Below, piece by piece: positions 40,658 to 52,758 of a stretch of DNA of 60,000 nucleotides. The stretch lies in the NCBI GenBank assembly GCA_903813345.2, contig CAIIXF020000011.1, forward strand, positions 34,714,166 to 34,774,165, written 5' to 3'. Position numbers and translations under genes: made by a program. How positions within the stretch are numbered: position 1 is the first letter of the stretch; each line of letters starts with the position of its first letter. The notes below the pieces were generated by a model. The model saw nothing but the letters and a program-made list of their open reading frames with translations. It did not search any database and had not been told where the DNA came from. Origin of the DNA: Owenia fusiformis (taxonomy: Eukaryota; Annelida; Polychaeta; Sabellida; Oweniidae).

Positions 40658-41195
40658 CACTGCTACCCACCTAATTACACAGACGTATCGTCGGTGTATC
40701 ATGGCGGAACTTCCTCCGGGACTAGGTTTCGGTAAGATTTTTTTATTTCCCGATTTACACCTACTTATAAGTCACGTTGTGGATAATAATTTGGCTCGAA
40801 GTTAAGGAAGATAGTCTAGTTTGAGAATGTGTCGATGGTTTTAGGTTTTATATGTTAACAAAGACACAATTCACGTATTTAGTCCCTTGCTTTTCTTACA
40901 CTGACGAACGACCAATATCAGTGTAATATTGGCAATATTAATGCCGATCGTCAGTGTAAGAAAAGCGAGGGACTAAATACGTGAATTGTGTCTTTGTTAA
41001 CATATAAAACCTAAAACCATCGACACATTCTCAAACTAGACTATCTTCCTTAACTTCGAGCCAAATTATTATCCACAACGTGACTTATAAGTAGGTGTAA
41101 ATCGGGAAATAAAAAATCTTACCGAAACCTAGTCCCGGAGGAAGTTCCGCCATGATACACCGACGATACGTCTGTGTAATTAGGTGGGTAGCAGT
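40658..41195. repeat. Near-perfect 0.54-kb palindrome
   Basis: The arms, about 249 bp each (40658-40906 and 40947-41195), differ by one T-run indel and one substitution as read. The ~40-bp centre contains a second small inverted repeat (CCAATATCAGTGTAATATTG). Each arm carries ATGGCGGAACTTCCTCCGGG followed by ACTAGGTTTCG and GTAAGA: a start codon in good context, ten codons (M-A-E-L-P-P-G-L-G-F) and a consensus splice donor. The two candidate exons face each other (40701-40731 plus, 41153-41123 minus). It could be a recent inverted duplication of a promoter/first exon, a fold-back element, or an assembly or library chimera. Confidence 0.9.
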
Positions 41196-41632
41196 GATAT
41201 AGCCCAAAACCATGATCTAACGTGAAAAGAAACAATGTCTAATACCCCCCTTTCCCCCCACCATTCAAGAACCAATATCACAATCCAAGACCAGAAGACC
41301 AAGGGACATTTCATTCATACTGAAGTCATTACAATACATGTTGAAGAAAAAATTAGAAATTGATAGCCAATTGATAGCCAATACTCATAACCTCAAAAAT
41401 TGTTGTAGATACAAGTACTCATACAAGATAGAGCATTCAGTCTCAAATGATGTGGCAAATGCAACTCCTGAACATTGATTGTACTTGGACACTTCCTTTT
41501 TATCCGATGATTGATTGTACACCTTCATTGTACTAGATGATCTATTGTACATTTTGGTTATACCAGATTAATTGTACTTAACATGATTTGATTTTACATG
41601 TTCATTGTACTTGAAGATGGATAATTGATGAT

Positions 41633-41932
41633 TGTACGTATAATATCCTCATTGTACTCGATGATTGATTATATCCCTTTATTGTACTTGATGATTGATT
41701 ATATACCTTTATTGTACTTGATGATTGATTATATACCTTTATTGTACTTGATGATTGATTATATACCTTTATTGTACTCGATGATTGATTATATCCCTTT
41801 ATTGTACTTGATGATTGATTATATACCTTTATTGTACTTGATGATTGATTATATGCCTTTATTATACTTGATGATTGATTATATGCCTTTATTGTACTTG
41901 ATGATTAATTGTACATCTTTATTATACACAGG
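41633..41932. repeat. 30-bp minisatellite (ATTGTACTTGATGATTGATT)
   Basis: About ten near-identical units of ATTGTACTTGATGATTGATT plus ATATACCTTT. Looser units begin near 41490 (TGTAC...GATGAT). The open plus frame is spurious. Confidence 0.93.
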
Positions 41933-43354
41933 TGATGAATGAACCTAGGAAGATATTAACCTGTAATTGAGTGTCTGTAATCTGTAATCAAGGTTATTTT
42001 TCAATGTCATCTACAGTAGTAAGTGTTGGAGGAGTAAATGACTCCAGTCTTTGATGAGATTCGTTGATCTTTAGTTAAGTGGATATTGAGGTACTTATTT
42101 AGTTCAACTTGATTTGTTTCTGTGTTCGCATCACTTTGTCAGAGTAGAGAGCACTCCTCCTTTGGGGATTTTTAACATGGTAGACAATGGGAGAATTAAA
42201 ATAAAGCAATGAATCTAGCTGTCAACTGGAAAATTAGGTGTTTTAGTGAGGCCTTCATTTGCATTTCATGATTAACTTTTAGTTATATGCTCCTGTCACA
42301 AATTTAAGCCACTTTGGCTTAAAGTAGAGTCTTAGTGTTACCAGAACTGACATGTGATTGTGAAACTTGTGAAATTTGGGGGAATTTATTGTATTTTTCT
42401 GAAATGAGATTTTGGAGTCAAATGTACCTATTAATTAACATTCCCCCGTGTTGGCACTATTAGAGGATATTTTAAGCTCTTTTCGGAAGAAAATATCAAG
42501 AAAATCCATCAAAAAATAAACAAAATAATGAGCCACAAGTCAAAAAATAATATTTTAAGATCTATAGTTCTAATTGAAACCAATGGTACTGGATTATTTC
42601 AAGATGATAAATATTTGCCTTCAACAGTGATAACCTTTAACAATACAAGGTATTTTTATATTTAGAAAAGATATTTACCTATATGCATCAGAATTTCTCA
42701 GTTTAAAGGGTGAAACTGAAGTTTGGAAGTGCATGGTAAGTGGCTTTGGGTAAGTGGGGACTCATAGAATGATCGATGATACCCTGGTGGTAAAATGTCA
42801 ATAGTTTGTGCACTTTTCTGAACCTCACAAAGAGGAAGACAATTAAATATAATAAATAGCAATGCACTGTTGTGTTCTCTTTAGGATTATTCTTTAAATA
42901 GGTTGTAAAATTCTTATTCGCAATTTTTACCAAATGTGTTTCTAATTTTCAGTTGGGTTTGAATCAGTTTTCAGATAGTTGCAAAATTAAAATTTAAATA
43001 GGTGAAACACTCATTAGGTTCTATACTGCGGTGACCAATGATATTAAAACGCTGAAAAAGACATTCAGCTTTGAAATTGACACTAATCTTTAAGATGAAA
43101 ATTCTTCAATTGCTGTACTGGAGATGAATTGAATCCTTCCAGCACCTCTTACCAAGAAGGAGTGTTTAAAATAAAATATAGTTCCATTAAGTATTTTCTA
43201 CTTTCGACTAAGTGACTTATTTTAATTCTCTCCGACATGGGGTATTTGTAGTAAGGAGTATGTCATCAGACACTTCATACTCAGAAGGCCAAGTTCAATG
43301 GATTCAATGAGTTCTCACATGACTTTTTCACGTAGTCTGTTAAGGTAGGCCCGG

Positions 43355-43632
43355 CCTATACAGTACTATACAGCACTGTTTATGAAACAGTGCTGTGCTT
43401 GACATCGCTGTAAAAACAGGACTGTACATCGCTGTTTTCTAAAACAGTACTGGACATCACTGTAAAAACAGAACTGTACATTGCTGTTTTCTAAAAGAGT
43501 GCTGTAAAAACAGCACCTTGAAACAGTACTGTACATCGCTGTTTTCTAAAACAGTGCTGGACAGGGCTGTAAAAACAGCGCTGTGCAGTGCTCAATATGC
43601 ACTGTTCAGTACTGTTTACAGTGCTGTAGTGT
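43355..43632. repeat. Palindrome-rich minisatellite (ACAGCACTGT / ACAGTACTGT)
   Basis: Repeating blocks of CAGTACTGTACATCGCTGTT, TTCTAAAACAGTGCTGGACA and CTGTAAAAACAG, bounded by AGCACTGT / ACAGTGCT inverted ends. Almost every unit is self-complementary. Confidence 0.85.
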
Positions 43633-45330
43633 TGCAAATTGATGTTGCTGATTGGTGTGTAGTATATTTTTATAAAAATAAGATAAATTGTTAGTGGCAC
43701 AAGTCATAGAAAAAACTAGTGGTCCAGTGACTTGATCTTGATACAAGATTAAGGTGACCAATGAGTCACTTGGGCAAAGATACTGATAACTACTTTGTCA
43801 CCTTAAAACCAATTTAGGAAGCTATTGTGCTCATTTTCAATACAGTTACGATATGAATATATGTATTACTGAAACTGTGTATGTTTCTGATTGGATCTGG
43901 TAATAGGATATCTCATACATCATTAGAACTGTTTCTTAAGACTAGTCATTTTTGACACAAGTTAATCAGATTGGGTGTTAGCTTTTGTATGGTATATAGG
44001 CTTTTGTATGGTATATAGAGTCAGAGCATACAAACAAGAGTCAGATGTCATGACTAACTATAACCAAAATAAAAGTAAATATATATAAATATTTATGTAT
44101 AATTGTACATACAGTTTATTATCAGGAGGGAGGAGTCCTGATTTTTCTTGACAACCGGAGCCTCAAAATATTGTTTATTGGATGTGTAAAGTAGAATTCA
44201 AAAATGACCCAACTAGGAAAATGTCTTTCCTTCAATATTTAGAAATGTAATCACTCTTTCTGATTTTGGTTCAAAAATTAAATGGTACTCAGTTTATACA
44301 GTATATCTAATTTAATATGTTGAATTAGCAATCTCTTGATTTGAAATCATGGAGATTACACAATTACAACAGAATGATGGTTAACCCGATGTAAAAAATG
44401 TTCAATTTTCAATGATTGACATTCTGAGTCCCTCTTTATCTAAACCTAGTGATATCAGCCCTCTTGCAGAGATAACAGGTAACAGGGGAGGGACTCACAA
44501 TGAGAGATTATGTTTCAAAGTTTCCAAAACAAATGTTAGTTTACATCAGCATGTCTATACTACTTAACCATAGGCTTTAAAGTGGCACTCTATTTTTTGG
44601 CTTTTTTAACATGTTTTTATGAAAATGGCATTCTTTAAGATAAGACCCAGTCATACCCGCTCTCCCATTTCTTATCAAAAGACGAACTTTATTTTTAATC
44701 TCATTTATTTAATCTTATTTACTCAAACCATTTCTAAAGTGAAACATTGCTTTAACCCCCCCCCCTCCTCTATAATGCATTTTGAGAAAAGTGACATTTT
44801 GCTATATTATAACCCAATCCATATTTCTCAAAGGTAAAACGATTTCCCAAGATATAAATGGTTTGCCCTTAATAGATTAATAGGTTGAGTTACAGCTTGC
44901 ATTTTATGAAGAAATACTGATCAAGTTGGATACTGGACACATTGTACTTCAAAGAGAAGTGTTTTTAATACACTGATCTACATAATCAGCCATGCATTCA
45001 TTTTACATGCAGAAATGAATTTGTGATGGATTGAGCTAATAGCTATAATGTACTTGCACAAAATTCAGACATATAAAGATATCAAAAGTGTGACCTATAG
45101 AGAACATAAAAATGCTGAATTTTGCTGATTTTGTTAAGGATACCCTGAAATTCAGTAGATAGTAGTAATATTTTAGCATCTGAGAAAGACAATTAATTTC
45201 AAGTTTTTATTTTGACATAATCATTATAACTTCATTGAATAACATGGCATTCCATTGGAGTTTTAATATAAAACAAATAACAGTCGCGTTCAGGTAAATG
45301 GCATTGTTCTCATGGGTTCTAATTAAGAGA

Positions 45331-45710
45331 TACCCTATTTGCATTCATTTGACTTCACTTCTTAAAATAGAGCTTCGTCTTCACTCTTTCAAACTAAAAT
45401 AAACCTGTGAACTCACCGCGCCAATCAGTGTTCGTCGGCCAAATTTGACCGACGTTCTATATATGGTCATTCCTTCTGACGTCATCGTTGAGCTCGGAAT
45501 TGACCAATAACATGCGCATATTTAATTAGCACGCATTTGGCGTATGTGTCTTCAAGCTCGCTGACTGATGGAAGAAAGGTCAGCGCGTAGGTCAGAAGTG
45601 ATTTATTACACAAACTGTCACCGGCACCCGTCGTGGGGGCGGGGCTACTAAACTGTAATATGGTCTCTACTAGGCAGAGTGTAGTTTAACTAGACTCTGC
45701 GCGCAGGGTA
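45331..45710 (+). mobile_element. Full-length TACCCT/AGGGTA MITE with 9-bp target duplication
   Basis: 380 bp from TACCCTATTTGCATTCATTT to CTAGACTCTGCGCGCAGGGT(A). ATTAAGAGA lies directly on both sides, an exact 9-bp duplication. The core contains a CCAAT box (GCGCCAATC), the hairpin GTCGGCCAAATTTGACCGAC, TATATATG and the CRE-like TGACGTCA. It is about 90% similar by eye to the 52759 copy. There is no transposase. A 9-bp duplication fits Mutator-like elements, an inference. Confidence 0.88.
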
Positions 45711-45958
45711 ATTAAGAGATCAAAGTATTATATCTTATTGAAAGAGTGAAGATGTTCAGCTTTCCTTTAGACATGTTATGTTAAGCTTTATAAAGAGAAC
45801 ATAAGAAAAGACAAATTCAAAGACTTTATTCTTCCTTTATTCTTCCTCTATAATACAGGTCCTTATTTTTAAGACCCTTGTTGATGGAATAGATAATTAT
45901 TGGAACAGGCAGGTGCTTAATGTAAGATATTCATTCCTTCATATATTCATCCTTTATG

Positions 45959-46140
45959 AGCACTGGCGGATCCAGGCCACATTACAAGTCATGCAACCAC
46001 AGTAAAAAAATTTGGGCCCCTAAAACCCCCAAAAATTAGGCCCAGTTTGAAAAATTAAGGCCCATTTTTGATAATTTGGCGTAAAAAGGGCTAAAAAGCC
46101 CATTTTTAGAGGACCTACACAATTTTTGGAGCCAGACTGA
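45959..46140 (+). repeat. hAT-like repeat fragment
   Basis: Starts CACTGGCGGATCCAGGCCA, the usual hAT-type edge, followed by GGGCCCCTAAAACCCCCAAA-like debris. The right end is not clear. Confidence 0.4.
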
Positions 46141-47639
46141 GACCGGAATGGATTTTCCTCAAGTCACATGTTTCTACTGTGAAATTTATTCTGAAAAATA
46201 CTGTAGTCCTATATTTGTTATGATATAGGATCAAATAAATCCCATCAATTGTAATTCAACAGAATTGGGTTCAATGTAAGCTCTCTGTTTCAATATTTAT
46301 TGTACAACAACACTGTACAGTAAAACCAGCCAAAGATAAACACTGCCTACTTCAGACTACAGGCTACTCGTAATATATGAAATTCTCTTTTAAAGAATCA
46401 AATCAAAAAAGATCATTAATTGAAAGGGCAAAATACTTCAACACCAGATACAAGTATTCAAATTGACAGGCGTTCATCTAGAACACAGGAGTCAGCTGAT
46501 AAAATATGATATCACAAAGGTGTTGTTCATCATGTTAAGGGTGTGTTAACTGTAATAATGTGTCCATACATACAGGTTTAACTGGTGTTTGATTGATGTC
46601 CTGAACAGATTCTCAAGTATTTCTCTTTCCATTAAATCCATGGAAAAATCTCTGAGCTGTATTTTGTAAATATCACATTGTGTGAAATAAAGTGAAAAAT
46701 ACAAGAAAGTAAGAAAAAAACATGTAGATAACACAGTGAGCTATTCATAAATCTAAAAATCCAGCAATTTTATTTAAAGAGGGATATAGATTAAGACATG
46801 GTAGATTAATTTTTTGGCAAGGGCTACTGAGGATTACTTGTAAATTCAGCATTTAAGCACTTACATTGCTGATATTGATACTAATACTTAACCTGATTAA
46901 AGTTCAATCAGTCTTGGCTAATATATATAATATCCTCCATTACATCACTGAAGACCCTGTATACCCCTCCCTTTATACCCCTTTGATGAATTTGGCGGTT
47001 TTGGTACAAAACTTTCCTGCATTAGTCTTAGGGGGAGGAAAATTTTGAAATGTACATAATAATGTGCTTTTCAGCATTGGCTGCTGATCTTATAAAAATT
47101 AGTATTTAGCAACCATATTCTGCAGTACAAAACAATAGCGTACATGCAATACTTGAGTGCACCCATACATCTGACTTCTAAATGCCAGAAGCAGAAGCAT
47201 AAATACGTCATAGGAATATGAAATTAGTATTTTACTCTAGTTTTATGGCATAAGGAACCTAATGAATTATTATCTTGATTTATATGGGGAGATACCCTTT
47301 TCTGTAATTCGTCTTGCTCTAAAGAGAGATTCCTCTACACTCTAGAAATAACCCTTTGTTCTAGCCTTACCCAATCAGAATATGGTCAATCAAAATCTAG
47401 CTAACCAATCAAAATAGCAATTGCTGAATTTTATGAGCCTTTGAAACTCAGTATAATAGGGAAGGTACGTTATATTGCCTTACCCCGTCTTCTGATTGTG
47501 AGAAGTATATATATTTGAATACAGGATAAAACCCATATTTAATCCCTTCCTTAGAATAGCCTTTCAGTATTCTCCTTATTTTTTCTCAGCTTGATCTATT
47601 TCATCTATTTTGATGATAATGTTCAAACCTGGACCAAAA

Positions 47640-47785
47640 TATTGGCACAATTGACCAAATTCTCAAATGGGTGCATAATATTCAATTGGGTGCATAATTT
47701 TCAATAAGGTGCAAATGAAATTGGCACAATTGACCAAATTCTCAAATGGGTGCATAATATTCAATTTGGTGCAAATGAGACCAGC
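47640..47785. repeat. Tandem duplication, ~83-bp unit
   Basis: GGCACAATTGACCAAATTCT and CAAATGGGTGCATAATATTC each occur twice in the same order. A truncated GGGTGCATAAT unit lies between. Confidence 0.85.
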
Positions 47786-48674
47786 AACTACACATAATAT
47801 CCATATTACCACTGGGTGCAGTACCAAGTTGCTTCAAGGCCATAGATCACTATATGATGTATGAGTGTTTGTATGTACTCATTACCTGGATAACAAACGT
47901 ATCATTTAACACTGAACAAATGTCAAAGAATCATCTCATAGGGGACCATATCAAAATACAGTAAAGCTAGTCTAGCTACAAGCCCATGTGACCCCTGTCT
48001 TCAACTATTTGACTACATACTAGGGCTGTAATGGTTTCATAATTTCTCATTTTTTGGTCTGGTTTACAGTTTTTATCTTATTGGTGCGGTTTCGGTTTGG
48101 TTATTTGGTTCTTATCGCACTTTAATGAAAAAAATCAGTTAACTCAATGCGTACCTTTACCATGTCAGAACAACTTTACACAACCTGCATAATGTCCTTT
48201 CCGCGATCGGGGCAGCATAAATCGTTGGCAAGCCAAAATAACACCAATTTAGAGCTTTCCACAATTTGGAGTTCTTCGCTCCATTCGACGCCATTAATTT
48301 TTTTGATTTTTTACTTGCAATGGCAATATTTTTCTGATTTCACAACCGTTAAAAAAAGAACAAAGAGTTTTCGAACAGCTTAGGTTCTTCAAAATATGTT
48401 CAATCTTGGACGTGTTCAAGTTACAGAGGGTAATAGTACTCGGAAAAGTGTTCTAGTACTTTTGGAGGTGTTTTACTCATAGATGCATTTTAACTGTATG
48501 GAGCAGGGCTGGCTGTTGAGTTGTAAAATTATCTTAACTATTCAGAGGAATTTACCTCTGTTTTCAGGGTAGAATTTAAAACTAGAAGCCCTTGTGACCC
48601 ACGGTTGGGGGGGGGGTGAAGTAGACAGGGAATGGGGCTCTGACTTGAGGCAAGACTAATCAGGATATTCCTTA

Positions 48675-48966
48675 TTATTATATCACTATCTAGCTAGCGA
48701 CAGTATGATTGGTCAAAACCGGGTCACATGTCGTGGGATATCTAGCGATATTCAATGGCAATGCTAATCAGATAAGACAACCGTGAGATATCTAGCGATA
48801 TCCCACGCTCCCGGGAATTTTCAAAGAATTTGTTTTTGTTCAGTGTAAATAATTTAGTTCAGTGTAAGTCAAAATGGCAGACGAACCGAGTAGATTCAAT
48901 GTATTTCAATGTTAACCTACGACTTAATAATATTAGGGATGTTTAGCTAGACAGTGATATAATAAA
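48675..48966. mobile_element. Inverted-repeat element (TATATCACTATCTAGCTA ends)
   Basis: ATTATATCACTATCTAGCTA at the left pairs with TAGCTAGACAGTGATATAAT at the right. Two inner inverted GATATCTAGCGATAT motifs lie at about 48738 and 48787. About 290 bp, non-coding, immediately followed by the 48967 hairpin. Confidence 0.65.
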
Positions 48967-49102
48967 ACAAATATTTCACTCTATTTTCGGTGAATACCTG
49001 TAGCACTTTCACAAGGTGATATTCCACTTGCCCTTCGGGCTTCATGGAATATCACTTGTGAAAGATGTACAGGTATTCACCTCAATAGAGTGAAATATTT
49101 GT
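48967..49102. repeat. Long hairpin with GCCCTTCGGGC apex
   Basis: ACAAATATTTCACTCTAT through GGTGATATTCCACTT pairs with AATATCACTTGTGAAAG through AGAGTGAAATATTTGT, about 60-bp arms with few mismatches. The centre is GCCCTTCGGGC (49030-49040), a UUCG-type stem-loop. Confidence 0.85.
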
Positions 49103-49454
49103 TCAATATTGTGAAATAGCCCCTTTAGATCTTGATTCTCTGATTGCCTAATGAAAAGTTGCATAATTTTTTGAAAGCTAACGCACATAATATTTGTTCG
49201 TGTAATCACTTATATTACAGCTCAGGATTACATTGTTATACATTTGTATACAGACTTCTAATATTTAGATACCTCATTCAAATTAACTAAGGTCATGGAT
49301 TCAGGTGAAAGAAACGTATGTACTTGGTAACATGTTTTGTTCAAATACTTCCATGATTGACCTTTTAACCTTCCCTATTTACCTAAATCCTTGGTCCCCT
49401 TCTTTCACCTCTTACCTGGATTCCCAGAGGCTAGAAGCTAATCTCTAGCAATAC

Positions 49455-49590
49455 TGACAGCACTGTATGGTACTGGAAAATGTGGTACTTTATGGTACCA
49501 TGGACTAAAATAGTACCAAACTATTCCGTGAACACTATATGGCACCATATTTGAATGGTACCATACTCTTAATGTATCATACAGTGATTT
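49455..49590. repeat. GGTACCAT-type degenerate repeat
   Basis: Many ATGGTACC / GGTACCAT motifs in both orientations, starting after CAGCACTGTATGG and ending at ATCATACAGTG. It is bounded by short CACTGTAT / ATACAGTG inverted ends. Confidence 0.6.
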
Positions 49591-50567
49591 AAGAGTGTGG
49601 ATTGGAGGTGTACACTGTTATTATATGATAGAGATGCAGATCAAACTATTGGGTATGGTAATACCCTTGATTATTTCTTGTTGATATTAGCCAGCCATAC
49701 ACCGATCCTGAAAGAAGTTATAGATAGTAATATTACAAAACAAAATCATGCAGAGTCACATATTTTACAAAGGGTACTACATTTATATACCAATGAAAAC
49801 TGGAAATAGATTTATAGTATTTACATGATTGGTTATTCCTATTGCTCTCTTAAATTTAAATGATCTGACAATGAATAGTCTATAGACTTTTTAGTCTTGC
49901 ATAAAACCCTTGTATACCCCTCCTCTTCATTAACATACATGCCTCATATTAACCTAATATGTGTCAGAGTCAAGTATATTGCAGGTGAAGCTCTCTTTTA
50001 AGAGGCAAAGTCAAGCTTTTTGAAACGGTACAGAAATAGATAACAAGGGAAGGGGTGAAGACTTTAAGCAACACTACTTTTGGAAGGTAGAATTCTATTC
50101 TTTGAAACAGTTAGTAGGAACTCAAACTCGATCCTCCAAAAAACAAAATTTTAAAATATCTTTTAGTAGGCAATTTATTTCTACTTTAAGACGTTTTATA
50201 GCATATGGTGATTCTGCTATACTAATTAAAGAAAGGAATTGGTGATCCATAAAACAAACCTTTAAATGTATCTTGACAATGTAAGTATTATTTATGGGTC
50301 GTAAAACTTAGCAAACCTGGACAAATCTCCCACTACAAATTAACAGACGTTTGTACTAATAAAAATGAAATGTTGAGCCGGTCATCTTGTTTCGGGATAA
50401 AAGCATGAAATATTGAAGCTCTTCTCCCAAAGAATAACAATGAAGTATAATACCTTAAGGTAGGACTGTCGATGATGAAGACAATGTACAAGTGCATATT
50501 AGTAATAAAACATGAAGTGAAGAACATGAAGAATAGTTCTGGAGGCAAGAAAAAGTTTGAATATATG

Positions 50568-50695
50568 GGGAGAAAAAGTTTGAAGTGACCGCATAGTTTT
50601 AATGTAAAATTACAGACAGTATATTTATATAGGCGAAAAAAGTTTGAGGTGGCCCCATAGTTCTAATGTAAACTTCGAGACAATATATTACAGTT
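50568..50695. repeat. Diverged tandem duplication, ~75-bp unit
   Basis: AAAAAGTTTGAAGTGACCGC...ATAGTTTTAATGTAAA is followed by AAAAAGTTTGAGGTGGCCCC...ATAGTTCTAATGTAAA. Confidence 0.75.
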
Positions 50696-51210
50696 ATTTT
50701 AGAGGTTATGCATAATTCTACATTAAATAATTCCTCAGAGGCTTATTTGCATTTGATGAACTTTACAATAATCTTCCTAATAAGATGAAATGATTGAAAA
50801 TCGCAAACCAGGAAAGTTAATTTGATTGTTATGAACAAAAACGATAATGGACTTGATCCAGGACCTTTTAAACACATTAACTTAATGATACTAATGTATT
50901 TTAATGATTGTCCGTGATCTCCTATGCATATAAATATGGGGAATGATATGGGGGCAATACAACTGATACAATTACCACATTGTGTATTTGCCTTTATTAT
51001 CATTGTTTCAAATTATTAATAATAATAATAATGGCGATGGAACAATATTTATAATATGTATCATGATCGTGCTGAAATATCAATTCGCTGGCTTAGGAAG
51101 TTTGTGTTTCCAAGACAACATGACATTGACCTTGAAACGATATCAACTTGATATTCATCTCAGATTTCCAAGGTGTGAAGCTTTCATTGAAAATCAAACT
51201 GTTAAATGAA

Positions 51211-51385
51211 TACAGTTAAATCTGTCTAATTTGTACACTACTGGGACTGGCCAGAAGTGTTCAGATTAGCAGGTGTTCACATTTCAAGGTTTCTTAATAT
51301 GTGAATCAATGGGAGACCAAGAAAAGGTGTTCATATTAAAGGTGTTTGGATTAAAGAAGTGTTCAGATATACAAGTTTTACTGTA
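51211..51385 (-). mobile_element. Pogo/Tigger-like MITE, second copy
   Basis: Bounded by TACAGTTAAATCTGTCTAAT and ATACAAGTTTTACTGTA. The body GACTGGCCAGAAGTGTTCAG and ATTAGCAGGTGTTCA is the reverse complement of the 10850-11038 copy. Confidence 0.75.
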
Positions 51386-52557
51386 TGATATACCATATAC
51401 CATATATGGTCATCGAAATGGGCAAACCTTTGCAAAATGTCACTGTTTATTGTGATAGCTCAAAAGTAAAAATATAAATTTTATTAAGAGTGCAAAACTA
51501 TCATATTCTATAAATATCTGTAAATTTCAAAGCAAATTTACAGATAGTAATGATTATCTCTAAGTCTCATTCAAAGAATGATGCTGAAAACAAATTCTTG
51601 AAAAGGGTTAAAGACCAGCTACTCCACTGAGATTCTTCAGCATGTTATTATTACATATTTCTTCTTTATTTAGACATTGCGTGTGCCGTATTATTACTAA
51701 CCCAGATTATAATGAAGTTTATCATGATTTCTCTGCTAATAAGGTTAATTGAGGAACTGGGGCAGATATATCAATATATAGTATACCTCCCCAATGCTTT
51801 CTGTTGTGTAATGATATGATTGTCAATGGGAATTATAGGAAATTATCGAGGATGAGTTTATCAATATTACCAATACATGACATTCAGTCTTCAGTGTTCA
51901 TTGAAACAACATACAGATTCACATGTTGGGAAAATCAACTTGCACTTAGTTTTGAATTTGACTTTTATATATTAGGGGATGATAAGGAGATATTTTACCA
52001 ATTTTGGACAATTTCCCAATTATTTATATTTGAGTTCAAATATCTGGGAGAACAAATAGGTATATTTCAGTTATTTGGAGAAATAGGTTGAAGTAGAAAA
52101 GGGGTAAATATAGGAGGGTGATGAATGGAGATTGTATGGAGCAGGGGAGAAAATATAAATATGGTAAAAATCTCATCTTGATCTGATAAGGTTTCTCATT
52201 TGACGGAAGGACTATAATTTATAACACTATGTTCAATATCATTGTAAAATCCAGCATTATACAAATTGCAGAGAAGAAACCTTTTATGGATGAAGCTAAC
52301 TATTAATAACTTTTAGCTTTTTGATGTTTTGAAGTATGCTAAAGTGATTGACTAGTTCTTGAAAGGGGGGATATTTACTATTACTTTTACTATCTGTTCT
52401 CTGACATCCATCACTATAATGGCCAACTTCCTTCTTCTACATATCTTAATTATTGGCACTAATTTCTTTGATGTTTGTCTTTTTTCTACTTTGACCACGA
52501 GGATTTTAAGTACATTCTCATTTCTCAGAGTTGGCTTAGTTAGCTATTGATATGAAG

Positions 52558-52685
52558 GGGGGGGGGGTCACTTTTTGAAATTCCAGTAGGGTTAACATTT
52601 CACAAATCAAGTAAAAAATGGCATGATTTTGAAATGTTTTTTTTGCCAGGGGGGGTTTGTCCACACCCCTGGAACCCCCTCCCCT
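52558..52685. repeat. hAT-like repeat fragment with G-run
   Basis: GGGGGGGGGTCACTTTTTGA, TGGCATGATTTTGAAATG and GCCAGGGGGGGTTTGTCC match the interior of the 55101 copy. The ends are lost. Confidence 0.55.
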
Positions 52686-52693
52686 TGTACCCT

Positions 52694-52758
52694 CTGCATT
52701 CATTCGACTTCATTTCTTAAAAGAGAGCTTCGTCTTCAGTTTATAACTAGACTGCAGG
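52694..52758 (+). mobile_element. Short derivative of the TACCCT/AGGGTA MITE
   Basis: TGTACCCTCTGCATTCATTC joined to TTCAGTTTATAACTAGACTG. It is interrupted at its right end by the full-length copy starting at 52759, whose target duplication (GCAGGCAGA) lies in this right end. Confidence 0.75.

Noticed and set aside
51804-52091. 95-codon plus-strand frame in the KCNQ1-like intron, checked as a possible channel exon
   Set aside because: No KCNQ transmembrane, pore (GYGD) or other recognisable motif; AT-driven composition.
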